Below, one piece after another: positions 50,078-60,393 of a DNA stretch of 64,000 nt (positions are counted from its first letter, which is position 1; every line of letters begins with the position of its first letter). The position numbers and the translations under genes were made by a program. Where the stretch lies: assembly GCA_030562195.1 (NCBI GenBank), contig JAUJPP010000005.1:14380826-14444825 (forward strand), written 5' to 3'. The DNA is from Nipponacmea schrenckii. Lineage: Eukaryota > Mollusca > Gastropoda > Lottiidae. The notes beneath the pieces are model-generated. The model made no database searches, was not told the DNA's origin, and was given only the letters and a program-made list of their open reading frames with translations.

Positions 50078-50286
50078 AAAACAACATCACCAGAGAGGCA
50101 CTGGACTGGAATCCCCAAGGGCATAGAAGACAAGGACGACCTTTACATAGCTTGAAAAGAATAAAGACTGAAAGAGCTAGGAAGAATTGGCAAGACCTGG
50201 AATGAAGCAAAAAGAACAGCTCATAACAGAGTGAGATGGAGAACGTCTGTAGCAGCCCTATTCGCCGCAAGGAACGAAGAGGACTA
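50078..50286 (+). pseudogene. LINE ORF2 C-terminal fragment
   Basis: NITREALDWNPQGHRRQGRP continues with RIKTERARKNWQDLE; a one-base shift then restores WNEAKRTAHNRVRWRTSVAA and ends FAARNEED with a stop at 50284-50286. The pattern TREAxxWNPxGxRxxGRP...AxxRxxWRxxVxAL...NEED is the C-terminal end of the reverse transcriptase of a very common invertebrate LINE group. 5' truncated and frameshifted. Confidence 0.8.
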
Positions 50287-50499
50287 ACTTGCTAATATGC
50301 ATCCTTTATTTTTCTGCAAAATTATCTTCATTGGCTAAATTTTAACATTCATATTTTTTTATATTTAGTTCTATTTAACTTAAAAACAAAATTCGAACAG
50401 ATTTATAATGTGCAAATTCCCAGCTTTCAAGCAATATATAAATCAATATGTATAACTAAAAATTGCGAAAAGTTTAAGAATAAAATTACACTCTAATTA

Positions 50500-52150
50500 A
50501 ACAGATATAAATAAACAGGTCATAAAGTCTGATTGTGTTAATTTCTTATCTTTTGGTCAAGACACAAATTTTGACATTTCCAGTTAAAGTATCACAACCA
50601 ATCAAAACAAGTCATTAGACTTTGTGGGCGTGGTTAAGCATAGATATTTTACATCACTGTGTGTATTTTTCTTTCAATCGAAATAGGGTCTCGGAGGATC
50701 AGTCAATATGTGTTATTTTGATGGACATGTATATAGAATCTATAACCGATTGCCGAAATTTATATGGAAACTGATTTTTGAATTTTTAATTTGATTTTGA
50801 TTTAATTACGATTAAAAATTATAAAAACTTCGAAGGTGTATATTGTGACGTTGACCTTTAGCGATCTTTATACCTGTACATATGTGATAGTTCTATCCAA
50901 TGACATATTAAGCTTTATAGCAAAATGTAAACTTTCGGTTTATCGGCATTTAAAAAATGCGAATTTTTCCTATAAAACGGTCAATTCACAAATTTTGACA
51001 TTTCCAGTTGAAGTTTCCAAAACAAGTCAATGAACTTTGTGGGTGTGGTTAAGCCCAGATATTTTTACATCACAAACCTTAATGATTGCCAGTCTATAAA
51101 CAAACTCAAATATCACGTGATAAATCATCAATAAATCATCTCTCCCAATAATCGCAAAATCAATCTTCATTCTATCCTTAAATGACAGCCAGGAGACCAA
51201 CAAATTCTAAATAGCTCGAAAGCTGCAGAACTGTTACAAACAGGTCTAGTTATTCTTTCCAATGGTGTATAACACTTGATATTTGATCAAAATTGCACGT
51301 TTTAAATTTGCAAATTTTGTAATTTCTTCTATACTAACTGTGTATTTTTCTTTAAATCGAAATAGGGTCTCGGAAGATAATTCAATTTGTGTTATTTTGA
51401 TGTACATGTATATAGAATCTATTGCCGAAATATATATGGAAACCGATTTTTGAATTGTTATTTTGATTTTGATTTTTTTACGATTAAAAATTAATCCAGT
51501 TAAAATGATTCAAAGATATTATATCTTAAATAAAAGGAATGATTGTTCATTTCTCGTTGTGGGCGATGTATGATATGGAATATTTGGAAGGATATGACAA
51601 CCTTTAGAATTTTAAATGATATTCTCTTAAGCAAAAATAATGTACAGTTGAGAGGACTAGTGGTATAAGGGACGCAACTCTATAAAATACTCTCTTAAAG
51701 ATGTAAAGCCGCGCTGTTAATTTGATGGCTCTATGTTATACCATGGCAACTTGCCACAAATTGCAGGATCTAATGTTCCTACTACACCTAAATTAAGATT
51801 GATAAATAAATAAATAAACAAATTAAAAGTATCAACGATCTGGAAAGTTAATTTAATCCGAGATCAATTTGTAATCTCAAATAAGGTGTTATGTCCCTTA
51901 GACCACAAATTTGTTTTTTCGACGTTTTGTTTTACACACTAATTAAACAGATATAAATGTTACAAGAAGAGTTCAGAAGATAATGTAACAGGGCAAAAAG
52001 TCAAATTGTGTTAATTTCTTATCGTTTGGTCAAGACAAATTTTGACATTTCCAGTTTAAGTATCGCAACCAATCAAAACAAGTCATTATACTGAGTAGGC
52101 GTGGTTACGTTCTATTTTAAATGACAGCCAGGAGATATAACAAATTCTAA
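50500..52150 (+). repeat. Three diverged copies of an AT-rich repeat
   Basis: 'ttttgacatttccagtt' followed by 'caaaacaagtca' and a 'gtgggcgtggttaa' type motif occurs at about 50570, 50994 and 52031. Longer shared runs such as 'gaaatagggtctcggaagat' occur at about 50680 and 51358. No protein or terminal repeats are evident. Confidence 0.6.
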
Positions 52151-52276
52151 ATATCTCGGAAGCTGCACAATTGTTACAAACAGGTCTAGTTATTATTATG
52201 GAATTGGATATTATAAATGCAACGTTTCACCCATGCAATAGAAGGGACGCGCACTGCCTTGGTACCGTCTAACGGT

Positions 52277-53505
52277 TCTAGTTTTTTTTTTTTTGGGAAG
52301 CTCGCTAGCCCAAACGGAAAAAGATAGACTATTTCTGTTTTCACCAATGGTTTTTATATGGGCTGGAATCAAAAATGAATATCTAACATGAAATTTTCGC
52401 TAAACCGAAAGTGGCTAATTGCATAATATGCAAATAAGATTTCAAGCTAGCTCGGGCCCTAATAGTCGCATCGGTCTGAAATTTACAGGATATAGATAGA
52501 TAGGCAGCGCAATTAAAACTACATCATCAAAATTTTTTGATCACTTCCGGTTTGGGCGTGGGGACTTCCGGTTTTTTCGTCTCATGTCGGGCGACCCTGC
52601 TTCCGATGTAATTCAAGATTCTAAACAAAATCAGTATATTTTAGCTATACTAAATGATTTTAATCCCCTGAGATGAAGAAAAATTAAATTGAATGTTGCG
52701 CATGCGCAGTTTTCAAAAATGGCAAATTTTCTTAAAAATTTAATAAGTCCGCCAATTATTAACCGATTTTTATGATTTTGGTGTTTATCGAAACCTTGAT
52801 ACTTTATCTAAAAAATGTTGGGAACAGAATTTTGATTTTCGAATTTGAATTTTTTTTATGCCCGTTCGAATTTTTCGAAAATTTAAAACTCTATATCTCG
52901 TGACCTTGACCTTAAATGACCTTGACATTTGAGATGTAGAATATCATTGACCTCAGCTGTCTATAGATGTGCTGATATTGCATGACAAATATTAACTTCC
53001 GGTTTTATAGCCCACCGAAATCTGACTATTTTGCAATTTTGGATGGTTATGTTACACATTTCGGGCTCTAATGTTCGGATCGATCTGAAATTTACAGGAT
53101 ATAGATAGATACGCAACACAATTAAAAATATATCATCAAAATTTTTTGATCACTTCCGGTTTGGGCGTGGAGACTTTCGTTTTTTTTTTATCTCATTTCA
53201 GGCGACCCTACATCCCGTGTAATTCAAGAATGTAAGCAAAAAAAGTACATTAGCTATACAAAATAATTTGCATCCCTCGAGAAGAAAAAAATTCCAATTG
53301 CTAATAAAATTTTGTAAAATTTTTGCATACAAATTCAATAGTAGAAACTTATAGTAGAAAAAATTGCCTATATAGCGGAAAGTTTACGCTTACAATTGTA
53401 GGCTGAAAAGTACCGGAATTGAAAGCTAGCAGGTTAGAAGTTTCAAAATGTTCGAAATCCATGGGATAACGCAAAGTTGCCACGCTCGGAGCTGTTCACA
53501 GTTCT
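52277..53505 (-). mobile_element. Large interspersed repeat, copy 2 (inverted)
   Basis: Reverse-complement partner of 42446-43936, sharing both ends and both internal half-units; it lacks about 250 bp near the CTAGAAC end, including the stretch around 42600-42850. Read in element orientation, CTAGAAC begins the copy and occurs again right after its A14 tail (plus strand 'cggttctagtttttt'), so CTAGAAC may be a 7-bp target duplication. Confidence 0.75.
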
Positions 53506-53995
53506 AGTTTTTTCTTTGTTTCCGCGATATGTAATGTTTGGGACATTTTTTACATGAAATTAAGTATATTACATTCGAGTTTTCACATGTTAGGTGCTCT
53601 TGGATCGGGTATCTTTTATTCGTAGAGTTAAAAATAATGTGTTTCTGATGTAAAGGGACATATCTTGCATCTGGTTGACATACACGGGGCACTCCCGGAG
53701 GTTCTTCGGCGTGAGAACGTCAAGCGATTAGAAACATGCTTGTCTATTTTTGTTATTTACTATCTGATCTGTGAGCATTAAAATGAGTGCGTAATTTTTT
53801 CTTTGTTTCCCCGATATATTGTTTGGGACATTTTTTACATGAAATTAAGTATATTACATTCGAGTTTTCACATAAATTAAGTATATTACATTCGAGTTTT
53901 CACATGTTAGGTGCTCTTGGATCGGGTATCTTTTATTCGTAGAGTTAAAAATAATGTGTTTCTGATGTAAAGGGACATATCTTGCGTTCAATTTT
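53505..53995 (-). pseudogene. Penelope-like GIY-YIG fragment, tandem dimer, copy 1
   Basis: The minus strand encodes CQPDARYVPLHQKHIIFNST, YPIQEHLTCENSNVIYLISC and KKCPKHYI. This resembles the Cys-rich linker and GIY-YIG start of Penelope-like retroelements (CxxxxVIYLIxCxxCxxxYxGxT), with YVG replaced by YIS. A unit of about 287 bp follows itself, and the second unit has an extra internal 33-bp duplication. The reverse transcriptase part is absent. The right end abuts pearl core repeat. Confidence 0.65.
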
Positions 53996-53999
53996 AGCT

Positions 54000-54633
54000 T
54001 GTAAACACTCTTGAAAAAACAATTCTTAATAGATTGTGATGAAACTTGGCTTGAGTATTTGTTATCACCCAAGGATGAAGCCTATTGAAAACCAGTTAAA
54101 CCAAAAAATAAATTTAATATCAGCGTTCAATTTTGTCTTGTAAACACTCTACAAATCACAATTATTGACCGATTTTGACAAAACTTGCTGAAATTGTTTA
54201 ATATCACCCAAGGATGAACCCTTTTGAAAATAAAAAATTCGAAATATATTTAATATGAATTATTGCCCTTGTTCTTTAAAATGCGTTCGATTTTTTTCTT
54301 GTAAACACTCCACAGGTTACAATTCTTGACCTATTTCGACAAAACTTGTCTTGAGGATTTATAATCACCTAAGGATAAACCCTATTGAAATTCAGTTTAA
54401 TCGAAAAATATTTAGTATCAGTTATTGCCCTTGTTTTTGAAAACGCGTTAAATTTTTGGCTTGTAAACACTCTTCAAAGCACATTTCTTGACTGATTTGA
54501 CAAAACTTGCTGTAATTGATTACATGTAATATCACCAAAGGATGAACTGAAAATGAAAATAAAAAATACCGAAATATATTTAATACGAATTATTGCCCTT
54601 GTTCTATAAAATTCTTGAGCGATTTTGAGGTAA
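54000..54633 (+). repeat. Pearl-like core repeats, copy 3 (partial)
   Basis: About four core units marked by 'gcttgtaaacactc' and 'attgcccttgtt' (near 54265, 54427 and 54592), matching those at 38550-39480. Neither the hairpin end nor the CCGT microsatellite is present. The left side is replaced by Penelope-like sequence and the right side is cut by an LTR at 54634, so insertions broke this copy. Confidence 0.75.
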
Positions 54634-54850
54634 TGTTGTGTTCGTGGGGGTTTTTAATGGTAATTCATAAGACTGTTCTTGATGTCCATAGATTTTATTA
54701 ATGAATCACATGTAAACAAACATGGCAAACATGACATCTTCTTCTATATCCCAGGCTTCCAAGTTCAAGGGACGTAACCCACTACTTTCTAGAAAGGGAG
54801 TTAACTATGTGGAGTCTTAACAATGCTACAGAGGCTATGCATATACAACA
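54634..54850 (-). mobile_element. Single LTR of a Ty3/Gypsy-type element
   Basis: Read on the minus strand it starts TGTTGTATAT and ends CGAACACAACA, giving the TGTTG...CAACA inverted ends typical of LTRs, 217 bp in total. A polypurine tract, GGGAAAAGGAGGGA, lies immediately 5' of it (54851-54864), where a 3' LTR should have one. The integrase end of the same element lies beyond. No second LTR was found. Confidence 0.75.
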
Positions 54851-55003
54851 TCCCTCCTTTTCCCAGGTTTCACATGTAACAATAACCAAGTAAACATTAT
54901 TACATATTTAAAGTATGCTCCATGTAAATATTGAATATCAAAATGACCTATCTACAGCACAAATTAATGTAAATATAAATTCTAACATTTTAAAGTATGA
55001 AAA

Positions 55004-56040
55004 TTAGTACAAGATAACTATGACATTATCTAAAGGAATGACCTTGTATATTTTTAAACAATTACCCACAATGGGTACTTGACCATTCTTAACCAAGGTA
55101 GAAATAATTGCATGTAAACATGGGTCAGAATCTAAATATATCCATGAGTCACAGAAAGTACCATTAGACCTTTCAGCTCGAGCTAAAACTTGCAAAAATC
55201 CTAACTTATAGCGAGCTTTGCTAAAAGTAATATCTAAATCAGATGGAAATTGACTTACTCTATACCGTTGCATTTCTATCTGAGATTTGGATAAGACATG
55301 ACAAGAGGCTAAGTTTTCGTTCTCGATCTGATTTAAATAACATTGTTGTAAACTAACAGGAGAAGTGTACCTATTGAAAACAAAGTCATCGTCGGCACGA
55401 TTTAAAACACTACCAAATTCATCATAAAGTATAAAATCTGAAGTCATGTGCATGGCATTTTGTGTATTATCTAAACTAGACTTTAATTGATCAATGCTAC
55501 TTAACAGAACTGAGGATGAAGACGAACGCAAAAAGCAGGGTTTAAATCTGTTTATAGTGAAAACATCCTGAAGAACCTTACCCTCTGAGGTAGCTAAAAC
55601 ATAATGTGTCCTATCCAACACCTGATGGACAACAAAAGGTCCAAACCAATCAGCCTTAAACTTGCGAGAATTTGCTGTAAGAGCCGAAGAATCAGGTTTA
55701 AACACATAAACTAGTTGACCAATACCATAAACAGGATTTTTAGCCAGACATAGAGATTTACTAATGTTTTGACTATCTTGCTGTTTCTTCTGTAAAGCAA
55801 GCATAGTAGAACCTATACAATCAAATTTCTAACGCAAATGTTGAAAGTATTCCGAATAAGAACATGATTTAGACTGGTCAGATTTCCAATCTAAAGACAA
55901 AAGACTTTTAGGTGCATTACCGAAAGCAAGATCAAAGTGGCCGTAATTACCAAAATGTGGCGAAGAAAATGAATAATAACAGGTAGAAACATATCTTACC
56001 CGGTCTGTTCCATACTGATTGAGGTTATACTTCAAGAAAT
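55004..56040 (-). pseudogene. Ty3/Gypsy-type integrase C-terminal part
   Basis: One frame with a single in-frame stop (55826-55828). Order: end of the integrase core (NYGHFDLAFGNAPKSLLSL), then the C-terminal SH3-like region (GQLVYVFKPDSSALTANSRK, DWFGPFVVHQVLDRTHYVL, FTINRFKPC), then an extra tail of about 165 residues (SKARYKLGFLQVLARAER near its end) not present in textbook Gypsy integrases. It ends 137 bp before the polypurine tract. The 5' side is broken at about 56040, where a LINE fragment in the other orientation begins, so gag, protease and RT are missing. Confidence 0.75.
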
Positions 56041-56048
56041 CAGATCTT

Positions 56049-56335
56049 TTTGCGGATGATACTACGATTAATACTTCTGGTGAATCGGTTACTGACATAC
56101 AATGAAAATTGCAAGAAGATACTGATGCAATCTTAAACTGGTGTTCCTTTAATGTCATGATTTTAAATGAAAATAAGACCAAATGTATGTTAATTACAAC
56201 TTCTCAAAAAAGAAAATATTCATCAGATTTATCAATTGAACTTAATAATCAATTTATTGAGCAGGTTGAAAACTTTAAATTACTAGGTGTTACTGTGAAT
56301 CAAAATCTCTCATGGACTCCGCACGTAAAGTAAAG
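56049..56335 (+). pseudogene. LINE reverse-transcriptase fragment with FADD motif
   Basis: The frame starts LFADDTTINTSGESVTDIQ, the YXDD-type catalytic box of non-LTR RT with FADD, then an in-frame TGA, then NWCSFNVMILNENKTKCMLI and LLGVTVNQNLSWTPHVK, the usual motifs downstream of the catalytic box. Fingers, endonuclease and C-terminus are absent. Confidence 0.75.
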
Positions 56336-56394
56336 AGAAAGGGCCAAATGGGAATTGAGTCTTGATTACACAAGTCACCAAATAGGAAATAAAT

Positions 56395-56615
56395 TAGAAA
56401 ATATTTTTAAAAATTCAAAAAAAATTTTACAAATTGAAAAATAATTTTACAAATTCCAAAGAATTTTACTAATTCCAAAGAATTTTACTAATTCAAAAAA
56501 TTTTTACTAATTCAAAAAGAATTTTACTAAGTCTAAAAGAATTTTACCAAGTCTGAAAGAATTTTACTAAGTCAAAAAGAATATTATTAAGTCAGAAAGA
56601 ATTTCAGAAATTCAA
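56395..56615. repeat. Short tandem repeat, about 22-24 bp unit
   Basis: Successive 'aattcaaaaagaattttact' type units with drift (aattccaaag, aagtctaaaag, aagtcagaaag), about nine copies. AT-rich and non-coding. Confidence 0.75.
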
Positions 56616-56829
56616 AAATATATAAACATGTTGTATTTGAATTTCGGTATAAATGTCTACTAAAATGTAAATCTGTAAGTTCAAACGACTTTCAAGTCAA
56701 GTGAATGTAACAGTATCGTAACCAGCTTAATACTGCATTAAATGCATGAATTATATAGTTACAATATAGAAAGAGAGAATTCCCAAACTAGATGGTAAGG
56801 AAAGAGAATTTTGTGTTAATGTCAATAAC

Positions 56830-57090
56830 AGACTTCAGCTGTGAACAGCACCGAGCGTGACAAGATATTTAGGAACTTATAGCTTTCCAAAGCCCAGTGC
56901 TCCCTAAACTGTTTTTTGTTAAAATAACAATAATTAAACTGTTAATATTTGCAAAAATTGTCAGATTTCAATTGGCTATTATTACGGAAATTGATATTTT
57001 TTACCAAATATCAGCATATCTATAGATTGCATAGGTCAATTTCATTGTACACTGAAAATTACAAGGTCAATGAAGGTTATGAGGAAGAGA
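56830..57090 (+). repeat. Diverged partial copy of the 42446/52277 repeat
   Basis: 'agctgtgaacagcaccgagcg' matches the start of the large repeat, and later 'ttgtcagatttcaattggct' and 'caatttcattgtacactg' follow its interior order with many changes. It runs into Penelope-like sequence at about 57100. Confidence 0.55.
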
Positions 57091-57099
57091 CTTTAAAAT

Positions 57100-57628
57100 T
57101 GCGTAATTTTTTCTTTGTTTCCCCGATATGTAATGTTTGGGACATTTTTTACATGAAATTAAGTATATTACATTCGAGTTTTCACATGTTAGGTGCTCTT
57201 GGATCGGGTATCTTTTATTCGTAGAGTTAAAAATAATGTGTTTCTGATGTAAAGGGACATATCTTGCATCTGGTTGACATACACGGGGCACTCCCGGAGG
57301 TTCTTCGGCGTGAGAACGTCAAGCGATTAGAAACATGCTTGTCTATTTTTGTTATTTACTATCTGATCTGTGAGCATTAAAATGAGTGCGTAATTTTTTC
57401 TTTGTTTCCCCGATATATTGTTTGGGACATTTTTTACATGAAATTAAGTATATTACATTCGAGTTTTCACATAAATTAAGTATATTACATTCGAGTTTTC
57501 ACATGTTAGGTGCTCTTGGATCGGGTATCTTTTATTCGTAGAGTTAAAAATAATGTGTTTCTGATGTAAAGGGACATATCTTGCATCTGGTTGACATACA
57601 CGGGGCACTCCCGGAGGTTCTTCGGCAT
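57100..57628 (-). pseudogene. Penelope-like GIY-YIG fragment, tandem dimer, copy 2
   Basis: Near-identical to 53505-53995, including the 287-bp tandem arrangement (unit starts at 57101 and 57388) and the same internal 33-bp duplication in the second unit. Each unit again encodes LTCENSNVIYLISCKKCPKH. Identity of the rearranged structure shows that the dimer was copied as one piece. Confidence 0.65.
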
Positions 57629-57649
57629 AAAGTCTATATTTAGCTGCTA

Positions 57650-58160
57650 TCTGTGTAGACCGATATGTTGACTCTAAATAATACTACGTATTTTAGAGAA
57701 AGACGACCAAGCCTGTTGAGAACACGGAATTCTGTTATACTTCATTTAGGCCTTTGAAAACAGTATATTTTGTAAAGTAAACGATAATTATTGGATAATA
57801 TGTACCTTTCAACAAATCAACATTAAAATCATGTGATCTAAATCATTGATTTTGAGACAAGTCTTTTGATTGGCTGAAATTTTCAATGACAGTAAGTGAC
57901 AGTAAGTCTTATTTAAATGGCAATCATCTTTAAAAAAAGCTCCACGCTTGGATATTTCAACTAAGATTAGAGTCAACAATCAGTGGTTTATATTGTCAAA
58001 TAGGCGGTTGGTGTGTAGCTGACCTAATAACATACAGGAAAAATGAAACTTTTTGATGAAAAAAATCCAAGGAAGACGAATATTTTAACTCAACCAAATT
58101 GGTTGCGCTATTTCAAGATATTTTCATACTTTGGTCTTCTGTCTCTCTGCTGAAGGCAGT
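57650..58160. other. No feature seen
   Basis: AT-rich spacer between the Penelope-like fragment and the recombinase pseudogene. No open frame of note and no internal repetition. Confidence 0.5.
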
Positions 58161-58189
58161 GAGAGACTAGATTATTCAGTCTTCTATCT

Positions 58190-59010
58190 GTGCCAAGGTG
58201 GACTTTTTTTATGTTTCGTAAAAATCGTTTAGAGTATCAACGCTCTTTCAGTTTTGAGAAAATCGCACAGGCTTGGTTGTCTGGGTTAAAACATTCTACA
58301 ATTGAATTATATTTATGTGGTCTAGGTTATAAATGTAAAATGTTGCAGTGTCAAGACACTACTCAGAAATGTGTTGTCAAGAAAATGTTACAGGGCCTAA
58401 GTCGGTTGAAGAAATCTCAGGACACAAGATTACCAATTTCCATCGAGGTTCTGGAGAATATTATTTCGGTTTTGCCACACATATGCTCATCTATTTATGA
58501 GGTTCGACTTTTAACTGCTGCTTACCTTGTAAGGTTTTTTTGGTTTTATGAGGATGGGTCAGTTAGTTGCTGAGAGTAAGAATTCATTTGATGAAAATGT
58601 TTTGTTAAGAAGCGATGTATGCTGTGATAAGGAGAAACATTCATCTGAGGTTGTCAAAAACTGACCAGTTTGGTAAAGGCCAAACAATCTGTATAGGAAA
58701 AGGTCGGCGAGGTTTTTGTCCTTTTGTAGCAAAATTATCTGGCTGTTCGTCCAGCAGCTGAGGGGCCATTCTTTTGTCATTTTGGGGGTTGTCCATTGAC
58801 ACGTTACCAATTCTCGGCTATGTTGGCAAAAGCCATCAATCAAATCGGTCTTGATAAGGATCTGTTCAAGTCGCACTCCTTTAGAATTGGTGCTGCCACA
58901 AGTGCAGTTTTATCTGGGTTTTCTGAGGAAGAGGTGTTGAAATTTGGCAGGTGGAAATCGAAGGCTTTAAACAGTTATATAAGAATACCTTCAAGCAAGT
59001 TTAGGTTATT
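58190..59010 (+). pseudogene. Tyrosine recombinase (DIRS/Ngaro- or Crypton-type)
   Basis: The N-part has SFEKIAQAWLSGL, HSTIELYLCGLGY, KKMLQGLSR, DTRLPISIEVLENI, the usual pre-catalytic region. The first catalytic Arg lies in FFGFMRMGQLVAES in a shifted frame (about 58545); then the frame breaks twice more before PLTRYQFSAMLAKA, HSFRIGAAT (the H-x-x-R box), GRWKSKALNSYIR (Trp/His position and nucleophile Tyr). All four landmark residues survive, but at least three frame changes make it a pseudogene. Such recombinases serve DIRS-type retroelements and Cryptons. Confidence 0.75.
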
Positions 59011-59040
59011 CTTCATATTTTTTTTTTTACAGAAAATCTC

Positions 59041-59521
59041 AGAGTATGGATTGTGGGAACTTCTTTAGTAAAAAAGGCATTTCCAGCAGCACGTGCTACA
59101 GGAAGCAATTTGGGTTTAGAGCATTTCGGTTGCTCTATTTGGTGGCAAGGAAAATCAGGTCTATGGTTAATTTACTTGATTCCACATTTTAAAACATTGT
59201 TAAAGTTCGAAACCCCTCCATCTTATCTAATTCTTCACTGCTGTGGAAATGACATTGGTATGGTTCCATGCAGGTTGCGTGCAAGAATTGATGAGAAGTT
59301 GGATGATATTAAAGTTTATTTCCCAAATACCGTTTTGATCTGGTCACAGATTTTACCCAGAAAGGTTTGGAAGTCCGACCTCATGGGTGCATCATCAAGA
59401 ACCCTAAAAAGAGTGCGGGTTGGGATAAATTCATATGCATCAACCAAAGTTTTGCGAGAGAGGGGGGGGGGGAGATACATTAAACATCCAGAATTGATAC
59501 TGGAACAACCAGATTCTTTTG
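59041..59521 (+). pseudogene. SGNH-hydrolase-like domain following the recombinase
   Basis: Starts RVWIVGTSLVKKAF (block I, the G-x-S of SGNH esterases), then CSIWWQGKSGL, then LILHCCGNDIGM (block III, GND), then LIWSQILPRKVW, and GGGRYIKHPELI near the expected final block. The DxxH block that should follow is replaced at about 59521 by LINE sequence. The recombinase and this domain lie in different frames across a T12 run ending in ACAG. Domains of this type follow tyrosine recombinases in many animal transposons; Ngaro elements are described with a hydrolase-like ORF. Esterase activity is not to be expected from this broken copy. Confidence 0.7.
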
Positions 59522-59815
59522 TCCTTAAACTCTCTCAGAAAATAGCTAACGATCCAGGCCATTTTTTAAATTCAGAATTTAATATTCTACCATCAGGACG
59601 ACGATATCTAGTACCTAAACTCAGTACCAACAGGGCAAAAAATTCGTTTATTCCTTTTTCTATTAACTTACTAAACAAACGCCAAATAAATCTGTGATAT
59701 TGTTTTTCTAATGTCCCGATTATGTATTATATGTTACTTTTGTTTGTTTTTGTCAACCTTGCATTATACAAGAATTCCCGAAAGGGTAATAAAGATTTAT
59801 TATTATTATTATTTT
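59522..59815 (+). pseudogene. 5'-truncated LINE 3' end fused in frame to the SGNH frame
   Basis: The last 58 codons of the open frame are of another origin: KIANDPGHFLNSEFNILPSG, RRYLVPKLSTNRAKNSFIP, FSINLLN, stop. This is the C-terminal end of a LINE reverse transcriptase type that finishes LLPSGRRYxVPxxxTNRxKNSFIPxxxxLLN. A 3' UTR of about 115 bp and AATAAAGATTTATTATTATT follow, the simple-repeat tail of such elements. It replaces the end of the SGNH domain. Confidence 0.75.
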
Positions 59816-59875
59816 AAGGTTTATTCGGGCGTTCAAAAATTTTAAAGTTTGTAATGCGAACTAATGCGAACTATT

Positions 59876-60091
59876 TTTGTTGTTGTTGTTGTCGTTGTCG
59901 TTGTTTGTTTGCTTGTTTGTTGTCGTTTTCTCTTTGTCTGTTTGTTTGTTTGTTTGTTTGTTGTTGTTTGCTGTTGTTGTCGTTGTTGTTTGATGTTTGT
60001 TGTTGTTTGTTGTTGTTTGTTGTCGTTGTTGTCGTTTGTTTGTTTGTTTGTTTGTTTGTTTGTTTGTTTGTTTGTTTGTTTGTTTGTTTGT

Positions 60092-60133
<42 letters not shown>

Positions 60134-60135
60134 GG
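59876..60135. repeat. TTG/TTTG microsatellite
   Basis: About 260 bp of mixed TTG, TTTG and GTC units, ending in a pure TTTG run then a pure TTG run. All open frames over it (poly-Val/Cys/Leu on one strand, poly-Gln/Thr/Asn on the other) are artefacts of composition. Confidence 0.95.
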
Positions 60136-60214
60136 CTATATATATTGCCATTGATGTTATAGTTTTTAGTATGCTCCCCCATTGTTGATGGCGGAGAACG
60201 TTTTTGATAACGTT

Positions 60215-60393
60215 CTTGTGGCGTATAACGCATACTTAAAACAAAAATATGAAATTTTCTAATATTTTGAGAAATTGACATTAGGACTAGCCTATTTTTT
60301 TTATTGTATTATGTCGAATGTTTGTTACACAGGATTCGGCCTTTCTAATTTAATTATTGATATTTTAACTTATTATCTTGTTGAATTAATTTT
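60215..60393 (+). repeat. Duplicated segment, left flank of pearl-like copy 4
   Basis: Matches 62345-62515 closely ('acttaaaacaaaaatatgaa', 'caggattcggcctttctaat', 'cttattatcttgttgaatta'). Together with 61750-61830 it is the interrupted version of the block at 62345-62600. Confidence 0.8.

Noticed and set aside
50076..50270. Minus-strand frame starting MRRIGLLQTFSIS
   Set aside because: Antisense to the LINE C-terminal fragment, which explains the sequence.
59854..60281. Open frames of 60-136 codons on both strands
   Set aside because: They are translations of the TTG/TTTG microsatellite (poly-Val/Cys/Leu or poly-Gln/Thr/Asn).
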